A program made the position numbers and the translations under genes. Shown piece by piece: positions 58,799 through 64,000 of a stretch of DNA of 64,000 nt (the first letter of the stretch is position 1; each line of letters starts with the position of its first letter). The notes beneath the pieces were generated by a model, which saw nothing but the letters and a program-made list of their open reading frames with translations, did no database searches and was not told the origin of the DNA. The stretch covers positions 367,900-431,899 of the forward strand of contig NZ_RQIT01000003.1 of assembly GCF_003837805.1 (NCBI RefSeq). Direction: 5' to 3'. Source of the stretch: Bradyrhizobium sp. RP6 (lineage in GTDB: Bacteria > Pseudomonadota > Alphaproteobacteria > Rhizobiales > Xanthobacteraceae).

Positions 58799-60094
58799 AT
58801 GCCCGCGCCAAAACCGCCTGCTTTCGAGACCCTGAGCCTGCATGCGGGCCAGCATCCGGATCCCGTGACCGGCGCCCGCGCGGTGCCGATCTACCAGACC
58901 ACGTCCTACGTGTTTCAGGATTCCGATCACGCCGCGGCGCTGTTCAACCTGGAGCGCGCCGGCCACATCTATACCCGCATCTCCAATCCGACCACGGGCG
59001 TGCTCGAGGAGCGGCTTGCGGCCTTGGAAGGCGGCGTCGGCGCCATCTGCACCGCCAGCGGCATGGCCGCGCTGCATCTGGCCATCGCGACGCTGCTCAA
59101 TGCCGGCGACCACATCGTGGCGTCGAGCTCGCTCTATGGCGGCACCATCAACCTGCTCGCGCATACGCTGCCGCGCTTCGGCATCACCACCACTTTCGTC
59201 AAGCCGCGCGATCTCGACGCATTCCGCGCGGCGATCAAGCAGAACACCAAGCTCGTGATCGGCGAGACCATCGGCAATCCCGGGCTCGAGGTGCTCGACA
59301 TCCCCAAGGTCGCGGCGATCGCGCATGAAGCCAAGATCCCGCTGCTGATCGACAACACCTTTGCCACGCCCTATCTCAGCCGCCCCATCGAGCTGGGCGC
59401 CGATATCGTCATGCATTCGGCGACCAAATGGATCGGCGGCCATGGCATCGCGATCGGCGGCGCCATCGTCGACGGCGGCCGCTTCGACTGGCGCGGCTCC
59501 GGCAAGTTCGGCGTGCTGACCGAGCCCTATGGCGGCTATCACGGCATCGTCTTCGACGAGCAGTTCGGCACCGCCGCCTTCATCATGCGCGCGCGCACGG
59601 AAGGCCTGCGCGATTTCGGCGCCTGCCTGTCGCCGACCAACGCGTTCCAGCTCTTGCAAGGCGTGGAGACGCTTCCCGTGCGCATGGACCGCCACGTGCA
59701 AAACACGCATCTCGTGCTGGAAGCACTCAAATCCAACAAGGCTGTCGACTGGGTGCTGCATCCCTCGCTGGAAAATCACCCCGATTACCAGCTCGCAAAG
59801 CAGTTGCTGCCGCGCGGCGCCGGCTCGATCGTGTCCTTCGGCATCAAGGGCGGCCGGCCCGCGGGCCGCAAGTTCATCGAAAGCCTGCGCATGATCAGCC
59901 ATCTCGCCAATGTCGGCGACGCCAAGACGCTGGTGATCCACCCGGCTTCGACCACGCATCAGCAGATGGATGCCGAGCAGCTCAAGGCCGCCGGCATCGG
60001 CGAGGAGCTGGTGCGGCTGTCGGTCGGAATCGAGACGGCCAGCGACATCATCGACGATCTCGCCCAAGCCCTGCGCATCTCGCAAAAGGTCTGA
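58799..60094 (+). CDS. metY: O-acetylhomoserine sulfhydrylase
   Basis: A 431-residue PLP enzyme that makes homocysteine from O-acetylhomoserine and sulfide. 'PIYQTTSYVFQDSDHAAALFNLERAGHIYTRISNPTTGVLEERLAALEGG' and the PLP lysine K210 in 'HSATKWIGGHG' (with Asp185 in 'LIDNTFATP') are diagnostic of the Cys/Met metabolism family; the length and N-terminus favour MetY over cystathionine enzymes. The upstream 135-base spacer shows no SAM-riboswitch structure that I can find. Start at 58799; an ATG at 58795 is in another frame. Confidence 0.9.
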   Translation: MPAPKPPAFETLSLHAGQHPDPVTGARAVPIYQTTSYVFQDSDHAAALFNLERAGHIYTRISNPTTGVLEERLAALEGGVGAICTASGMAALHLAIATLLNAGDHIVASSSLYGGTINLLAHTLPRFGITTTFVKPRDLDAFRAAIKQNTKLVIGETIGNPGLEVLDIPKVAAIAHEAKIPLLIDNTFATPYLSRPIELGADIVMHSATKWIGGHGIAIGGAIVDGGRFDWRGSGKFGVLTEPYGGYHGIVFDEQFGTAAFIMRARTEGLRDFGACLSPTNAFQLLQGVETLPVRMDRHVQNTHLVLEALKSNKAVDWVLHPSLENHPDYQLAKQLLPRGAGSIVSFGIKGGRPAGRKFIESLRMISHLANVGDAKTLVIHPASTTHQQMDAEQLKAAGIGEELVRLSVGIETASDIIDDLAQALRISQKV

Positions 60095-60098
60095 CGCC

Positions 60099-60881
60099 AT
60101 GAAGCTTTCCGTCAACGGCACTGAAGTGTTTGCAGCAACCGGCGGCCGCGACTTCGACAAGTCGCTGCCCGCAGTCGTCTTCATCCACGGCGCCGGCTTC
60201 GATCATTCCACCTGGGCGCTGCACACACGCTGGTTCGCCCATCACGGCTTTGCCGTGCTGGCGCCCGACCTGCCCGGCCACGGCCGCTCTCCGGGGCCTT
60301 CACTCGGCAGCATCGCGGAGATGGCCGATTGGACGGCGGCGCTGCTGGATGCAGCCGGCGCCACCAAGGCGCATCTGATCGGCCATTCCATGGGCTCGCT
60401 GATCTCGCTGGAGACGGCGGCACGCCATCCCAACAAGGTCTCCGCGCTGAGCCTGATCGGCACCGCCGCGACCATGACGGTCGGTCCCGATTTGCTGAAG
60501 GCGGCCGAAGCCAACACGCAGGATGCAAACGACATGGTCTCGATCTGGGGCCTCGGCTTCAAGGCCGAGCTCGGCGGCAGCCTCGCACCGGGCTTGTGGA
60601 TGCATGGTGGCGCGCAGGCCGTGCTTCAGGCTTGCGAGCCCGGCGTGCTGTTCAAGGATCTGTCCGCCTGCAATGCCTATGCGAACGCGCTTGCCGCCGC
60701 AGCGAGCATCAAGGTGCCGACGACGCTCATTCTCGGCGAGCGGGACATGATGACGCCGGCCAAGGCGGGCAAGGCGCTCGCCGCCGCGATTCCGCATGCA
60801 AAGACGGTCGTGGTGCCCGGTGCCGGCCACATGATCATGGCCGAGCGCCCGGACGAGTTGCTGGCTGCGTTGAGGAACTAG
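60099..60881 (+). CDS. alpha/beta hydrolase
   Basis: A 260-residue hydrolase, four bases after metY and probably in the same transcript. 'VVFIHGAGFDHSTWALHTRWFAHHGFAVLAPDLPGHGRS' is the oxyanion region, Ser in 'LIGHSMGSLISLE', Asp in 'ILGERDMMTPA' and His in 'VPGAGHMIMAE'. It may be an esterase or homoserine-acyltransferase-like enzyme; the family does not settle it. Confidence 0.85.
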   Translation: MKLSVNGTEVFAATGGRDFDKSLPAVVFIHGAGFDHSTWALHTRWFAHHGFAVLAPDLPGHGRSPGPSLGSIAEMADWTAALLDAAGATKAHLIGHSMGSLISLETAARHPNKVSALSLIGTAATMTVGPDLLKAAEANTQDANDMVSIWGLGFKAELGGSLAPGLWMHGGAQAVLQACEPGVLFKDLSACNAYANALAAAASIKVPTTLILGERDMMTPAKAGKALAAAIPHAKTVVVPGAGHMIMAERPDELLAALRN

Positions 60882-60949
60882 GCGGATCGATCTTCCGTCT
60901 TGCGCGTTGCGATCGGATATCCCTCTCAATCAAGAAGGGGAACTGGATC

Positions 60950-61453
60950 ATGCCAAGACAGGAAGTCATCCGTAAGGCCAAGCAGGACAAGCGTGCCGGC
61001 AAATCGCCGAGCACGCAGGCCGGCGAATTTGTCAAGGACGAGTTCGACAAGATCAGGAAAGGCAAGCACGGCGCGCGCTCGACCAAGCAGGCCATCGCCA
61101 TCGGCCTGTCCGAGGCACGCCGCGCCGGTGTCGATCTGCCGCCGCCGCGCAAGGGGCGCACCAAGAAAGCGACGCGCCGTAGCGCTAAATATGCCTATGA
61201 CGTCGGTCAGGGCAAACGCACGCCGAAGCGCCGCCCGCGCGTCTCGCGTGCGGTCGAGAACGTCCTGAAGAAGGAGCCGCGCTCGACCGCATCGCGCAGT
61301 GCGCTGTCGAAGCAGGGCAAGCGCGCCGCGAGCCGGCGAACCGCGGCGTCGCGTTCTGCCGCAGCGCGCAAGGCGAGCCGCACCAAGGGCGCCAAGGTCC
61401 GCTCCGCCGCCGCAAAGAAGGCGGCGCGCACCAGGGCGCGCCGCAGGAGCTGA
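60950..61453 (+). CDS. DUF6496-type protein with histone-H1-like tail
   Basis: A 167-residue basic protein starting MPRQEVIRKAKQDKRAGKSPSTQAGEFVKDEFDKIRKGKHGARSTKQAIAIGLSEARRAGVDLPPP. The N-terminal about 65 residues are the DUF6496 domain; the rest is an alternating Lys/Arg/Ala/Ser tail ('TAASRSAAARKASRTKGAKVRSAAAKKAARTRARRRS') like histone H1 and bacterial nucleoid proteins such as HctA/AlgP. It probably binds DNA. AAGGGG lies before the ATG. Confidence 0.82.
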   Translation: MPRQEVIRKAKQDKRAGKSPSTQAGEFVKDEFDKIRKGKHGARSTKQAIAIGLSEARRAGVDLPPPRKGRTKKATRRSAKYAYDVGQGKRTPKRRPRVSRAVENVLKKEPRSTASRSALSKQGKRAASRRTAASRSAAARKASRTKGAKVRSAAAKKAARTRARRRS

Positions 61454-61467
61454 TCAGTCGCGCTGCT

Positions 61468-62421
61468 TCAGGAGCCCGGCGTCCATTTCCAGACGATGTC
61501 GGAGACGTTGACCGGCCTCGGGATCAGGCCGAGCCTTGCAAACCGGTCAGCAACCGCTTGCTGCGTCTTGATCACCTCCGCGTCCAGCGGCACGACGCTG
61601 TACGTCGAGCGATTGATGAATCGGCGGACAGCCTCGATGTCCACGCCCGTTGCCTCGGACTGCGCCTTCGCGACCTCCTCGTGATGCGTCTCTGCCCACA
61701 CGCCTTCGGAGCCGAAGGTGGTGTTGAGCTTGGCGACCAGCGACGGATACTTTTCGACGAAATCCGCGTTGGCGATGTAATAAGCGTTCGGCTTGTGAAC
61801 GTCCTTGTCGAAAGCAAGAATGCGCGCGTTCTCCTTCAGTTCCGCGAGCGCGAGATACGGATCCCAGATCGACCAGGCATCGACCGAGCCCTTCACGAAA
61901 GCCGCTGTTGCGTCCGCAGGCGCGAGCGGTGCCGGTATGACGTCGGACCAGGACAGGCCGGCCTTTTCGAGCGCGGCGACGAGCAGATTATGTGCGCTCG
62001 ATCCCTTGCCGAAGGCAACGCGCTTGCCCTTGAGATCAGCCAGCGTCTTGATGGCCGAATGCTTCGGCACGATGATCGCTTGGGTGTTGCCCTCCGATTT
62101 CACCGCGGCGACGTAGCGGATCTTCGCACCGCCAGCTTGCGCGAAGATCGGCGGGGAGTCGCCGACATAGCCGAAATCGACGCTGCCGACATTGATGGCC
62201 TCCAGCAGCGGCGGACCGAACTGGAAGTCGACCCACTTGATCTCGATGCCCAATGGCCTGAAGGCGTTCTCGAGCGTCTGACGCTGGCGCACCGCGGGGA
62301 AGAAGCCACCTTTCTGCGTGCCGATGCGGATTTCCGCCGGCTTGTCCTCGGCGTACGCGGGTGCAGCCAGGGCCGTCGCAAGCAACAGCGTCGCTGCCAG
62401 GATGTGTCGTCGGTTGATCAT
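61468..62421 (-). CDS. ssuA: sulfonate/aliphatic-sulfonate ABC transporter binding protein
   Basis: A 317-residue periplasmic protein with signal peptide MINRRHILAATLLLATALAAPAYA. 'IRIGTQKGGFFPAVRQRQTLENAFRPLGIEIKWVDFQFGPPLLEAINVGSVDFGYVGDSPPIFAQAGGAKIRYVAAVKS' and 'HSAIKTLADLKGKRVAFGKGSSAHNLLVAAL' are typical of SsuA. It captures sulfonates for uptake as sulfur source. No SsuB, SsuC or SsuD genes follow; the next gene is convergent. It is preceded by a 73-residue protein and a cysteine-rich short ORF. Confidence 0.9.
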   Translation of the reverse strand: MINRRHILAATLLLATALAAPAYAEDKPAEIRIGTQKGGFFPAVRQRQTLENAFRPLGIEIKWVDFQFGPPLLEAINVGSVDFGYVGDSPPIFAQAGGAKIRYVAAVKSEGNTQAIIVPKHSAIKTLADLKGKRVAFGKGSSAHNLLVAALEKAGLSWSDVIPAPLAPADATAAFVKGSVDAWSIWDPYLALAELKENARILAFDKDVHKPNAYYIANADFVEKYPSLVAKLNTTFGSEGVWAETHHEEVAKAQSEATGVDIEAVRRFINRSTYSVVPLDAEVIKTQQAVADRFARLGLIPRPVNVSDIVWKWTPGS

Positions 62422-62442
62422 AAGGCGGTCCTTTCGGTGGGA

Positions 62443-62664
62443 TCAGTTGGCGAAGAAATGCGAACTCGCGCGGCGGGTCCGCCCGGAGAACACGGCACGG
62501 GCGGCGCGCTCGGCCTCGCGGGCCGAACGGAACTGGCGGCCTTCGAGGCTGTCGAACAGGCGCTCGGAGGAGAAGAAGCGGAAGCCGCGCTCATCTCTCG
62601 TGATGATGCCGGCTGCGCGATCGTGGATCTCGATGATGTAGGCGTTCGACTGGGTCTGGGACAT
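62443..62664 (-). CDS. small protein upstream of ssuA, unknown function
   Basis: A 73-residue soluble protein (MSQTQSNAYIIEIHDRAAGIITRDERGFRFFSSERLFDSLEGRQFRSAREAERAARAVF...). It starts with three short beta-strand-like stretches and has a charged helical end. It is 21 bases before ssuA and likely co-transcribed. I recognise no domain; the link to a sulfonate transport gene suggests a sulfur-related role. Confidence 0.65.
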   Translation of the reverse strand: MSQTQSNAYIIEIHDRAAGIITRDERGFRFFSSERLFDSLEGRQFRSAREAERAARAVFSGRTRRASSHFFAN

Positions 62665-62675
62665 GACTGCTCGTT

Positions 62676-62691
62676 CGCCGAAATTTCGGCG
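62676..62691. promoter_or_regulatory. 16-base perfect palindrome upstream of the small gene
   Basis: CGCCGAAATTTCGGCG is a perfect palindrome 12 bases upstream of the ATG at 62664, between the cysteine-rich short ORF and the small gene. It could be an operator or a hairpin masking the ribosome site. Confidence 0.6.
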
Positions 62692-62735
62692 TTCCTGTCT
62701 TGGGATTTTTGGTGTGAGGTGCTGCTAGGAGACCG

Positions 62736-62786
62736 TCAGCAACAACAACAGGCGCCCGTTGCCGCCGAGAAACAGCGCCGCGTCAT
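62736..62786 (-). CDS. short cysteine-rich ORF, candidate leader peptide of the ssuA transcript
   Basis: A 16-residue frame reading MTRRCFSAATGACCCC and then TGA, ending in four consecutive cysteine codons (TGT TGT TGT TGC). An in-frame ATG at 62798 adds MHAC at the front. It lies 71 bases upstream of the 73-residue gene and about 315 upstream of ssuA, on the same strand. Polycysteine short ORFs upstream of sulfur genes are known in mycobacteria to act as cysteine-responsive attenuators. No strong ribosome site is visible here; leaderless translation would remove that need. Confidence 0.45.
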   Translation of the reverse strand: MTRRCFSAATGACCCC

Positions 62787-62798
62787 GCACGCATGCAT

Positions 62799-63054
62799 GT
62801 CATTCGATTTGCGCTGGCGATCGGCTCTCATGGTGCGACTTGGGCTCGAGGAGCAGTCTCTACGCTCCGAATATCGAGCGATTGGCGCGACAGGTCAATG
62901 AAATGACTATCCATATTTGTGGCCGGCGCGCCGGGGCGCTTCTCTCGGCGCAAGCACTGGCAGGCGGATTCATCTCGCGATGAGTTCAACACGGGCCCGC
63001 GGGCGGCGTGATACGCTTCAGTAGCCAGAACCAGGCAATACGGGAGGTACAGAG
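62799..63054. other. spacer between leader ORF and FabG-like gene
   Basis: No gene is supported in these 256 bases, part of a 390-base gap between the 62664 and 63055 starts. It should carry the promoter(s) for both directions. GCATGCATG-type sequence lies at its left edge. ACGGGAGG directly precedes the FabG-like start, a good ribosome site. Confidence 0.5.
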
Positions 63055-63786
63055 ATGGCCGATGATCTGAAGGGGCGCACCGCGCTCGTGACCGGCGGGT
63101 CGCGCGGGATCGGCGCCGCGATCTGTCGCGCGCTGGCCGAAGCAGGCGCTGCCGTGGCGATCAATTGCCGAGAGCGGATCAGCCAGGCCGAGCAGCTCGC
63201 TGGCGAGATCGTCAAGCAAGGCGGCCGCGCCATCGTCGTCGCTGCTGACGTCTCGCAGCACGGGGCCGTGGCCGGCATGGTCGAGCGCGTCACGGCGGGG
63301 CTCGGGCCGGTCGACATCCTCGTCAACAATGCCGGCATCGCCATCACGCGCGGCATCGACGATCTCACCGAAGACGATTTCGACCGCACCATCCTGGTCA
63401 ACCTGAAATCCGCCTTCCTGTGCACGCAAGCCGTGCTGCCGTCGATGCGATCAAGGAAATGGGGCCGCATCGTCAACATCTCCTCGGGCGCGGCGCGCGG
63501 CGCCGGCTCGATCGGCCCGCACTACAACGCGTCCAAAGCCGGCATGGAAGGCCTCACGCGAGGTTATGCCGCGCGGTTGGTAAAGGAAGGTATCACCGTC
63601 AACGCAGTGGCGCCGTCTTTGATCGAGACTGACATGATGAGCGGCCAGCCCCAACTCGTCAGCCGCATCCCGCTCGGCCGCTTCGGCACGGCAGAGGAGG
63701 TGGCAAAGGCCGTGATGCTGCTGGTCGACAACGCCTATATGACCGGGCAGACCGTGGCGCTCAGCGGCGGGATGACGTTCAACTAG
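63055..63786 (+). CDS. SDR-family 3-oxoacyl-[acyl-carrier-protein] reductase-like protein
   Basis: A 243-residue classical SDR. 'ALVTGGSRGIGAAICRALAEAGAAVAINCRER' (TGxxxGIG with an Arg suggesting NADPH), 'VDILVNNAGIAITRGID', the catalytic Ser in 'VNISSGAARG' and Tyr/Lys in 'HYNASKAGMEG' are all clear. FabG-like. The start has GGGAGG upstream. The product is a 3-oxoacyl-ACP or similar ketone reductase; no fatty-acid genes are adjacent. Confidence 0.87.
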   Translation: MADDLKGRTALVTGGSRGIGAAICRALAEAGAAVAINCRERISQAEQLAGEIVKQGGRAIVVAADVSQHGAVAGMVERVTAGLGPVDILVNNAGIAITRGIDDLTEDDFDRTILVNLKSAFLCTQAVLPSMRSRKWGRIVNISSGAARGAGSIGPHYNASKAGMEGLTRGYAARLVKEGITVNAVAPSLIETDMMSGQPQLVSRIPLGRFGTAEEVAKAVMLLVDNAYMTGQTVALSGGMTFN

Positions 63787-63815
63787 CGCGGCAGCCGTCG
63801 CCGCGGATTCTCTTT

Positions 63816-63838
63816 CCTTCTCCCCTTGCGGGAGAAGG
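63816..63838 (+). terminator. hairpin after the FabG-like gene
   Basis: CCTTCTCCC (63816-63824) and GGGAGAAGG (63830-63838) form a perfect 9-base stem with a 5-base loop, 30 bases after the stop. No T-run follows, so it may equally be a REP-type repeat. The insertion element begins a few bases beyond. Confidence 0.55.
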
Positions 63839-63846
63839 TGGCGCGA

Positions 63847-64000
63847 TGTCCAGACCGGATAGATTGGTAACACAGTAGACCGGATGGATGGGTGACAGTT
63901 CTCTGTCGGCTGGGAGGATCAGCCGATGCCTTGGCGAGAGAGCTGTGCAGTGGACCAACGGGTGAGCTTCATATCGGATCAGCGAACCGGCATGTGGACG
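63847..64000 (+). mobile_element. left end of an IS481-type insertion sequence (continues past window)
   Basis: A TGTCCAGACCGG end at 63847, as expected for IS481-family termini (TGT...). It is followed by two similar 21-base sequences 25 bases apart (63853-63873 and 63878-63898, GACCGGATRGATKGGTRACA), likely transposase-binding sites, and then the transposase start. The right end lies outside the window, so the terminal repeat and target duplication cannot be checked. Confidence 0.6.
63926..64000 (+). CDS. IS481-type transposase, N-terminal fragment
   Basis: The ATG at 63926 follows GGGAGG (63912-63917) with good spacing. The 25 visible residues read MPWRESCAVDQRVSFISDQR and GTGMW-type sequence after it, resembling the start of IS481-family integrases (MPWxxxCxxDQRxxFI). 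The catalytic DDE region lies beyond the window. The rest of the gene is needed to tell an intact from a broken element. Confidence 0.65.
   Translation, partial: MPWRESCAVDQRVSFISDQRTGMWT

Noticed and set aside
1..64000. CRISPR arrays, phage genes or integrative-element attachment sites
   Set aside because: No regular spacer-repeat arrays and no integrase beside tRNA-Phe or tRNA-Thr; tRNA 3' ends are not duplicated in the window as far as I can see. The short repeats found are intergenic palindromes.

Overview
The window is high-GC alphaproteobacterial chromosome, most likely Bradyrhizobium or a close Rhizobiales relative. The signs are the hisD / UPF0262 / phosphatase / maf / yacG order next to tRNA-Phe, many proteins of types I associate with Bradyrhizobium, a FixK/FNR-type box, and a dense set of short palindromic intergenic repeats. 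The taxonomic call rests on recalled family knowledge, not a search. It reads as core or stable chromosome, with one insertion sequence entering at the right edge.

1-9.3 kb: an OmpW-type porin (cut by the left edge) behind a perfect FixK/FNR box, a small lipoprotein, propionyl-CoA synthetase, two tandem secreted TPR + LprI-like proteins, a CPA1 Na+/H+ antiporter, a membrane protein and an SDR. 9.4-13 kb: a TAXI-type TRAP transporter (DUF1850, fused permease, binding protein). 13-24.5 kb: small exported proteins, a possible transglycosylase-like protein, a Nudix CoA pyrophosphatase, a thioesterase, an aldo/keto reductase with a large in-frame deletion, a TTC38-like TPR protein, oleate hydratase, an acyl-CoA ligase, a DUF3088 protein and an isochorismatase-like hydrolase. 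24.6-28 kb: a His/Gly/Tyr-rich secreted peptide, a flavin amine oxidase, a RibD-like reductase and a heme-binding beta-barrel protein.

28-37 kb is the most coherent system. An ECF sigma factor with its ChrR-type zinc anti-sigma factor is followed by a second ECF sigma factor, then by a lipid module: DUF2177, DUF1295, an FAD amine-oxidase-like protein, DUF1365 and a cyclopropane-fatty-acid-synthase-like methyltransferase. Four sites with the form TGATCY-N17-GTT lie upstream of the two sigma genes, the FAD-DUF1365-CFA operon and DUF2177, suggesting one singlet-oxygen-type ECF regulon. A DUF2182/DUF1326 pair follows.

37-41.6 kb holds tRNA-Phe, yacG, maf, a low-molecular-weight phosphatase, UPF0262, hisD and DUF2948. 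41.6-48 kb holds an NAD(P)-binding protein and an SDR divergent from a TetR regulator with a palindromic operator, an alpha/beta hydrolase, an EthD-like protein, and a cNMP-binding/thioredoxin-reductase-like protein that appears split by a one-base frameshift. tRNA-Thr, a RidA protein and an unusual 0.8-kb noncoding region follow. 49.6-53 kb: a cNMP-domain protein, a heme-b membrane protein paired with a Tat-exported protein, and a luciferase-like monooxygenase. 53-58.7 kb: a six-gene lower-pathway aromatic catabolism operon (Bug binding protein, flavin reductase, FAH hydrolase, HpaH-like hydratase, RidA, amidohydrolase) divergent from an IclR regulator whose start codon lies inside a perfect inverted repeat. 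58.8-64 kb: O-acetylhomoserine sulfhydrylase, a hydrolase, a histone-H1-like DUF6496 protein, a sulfonate-binding protein preceded by a short ORF ending in four cysteine codons (candidate cysteine-responsive leader), a FabG-like SDR, and the start of an IS481-type element.
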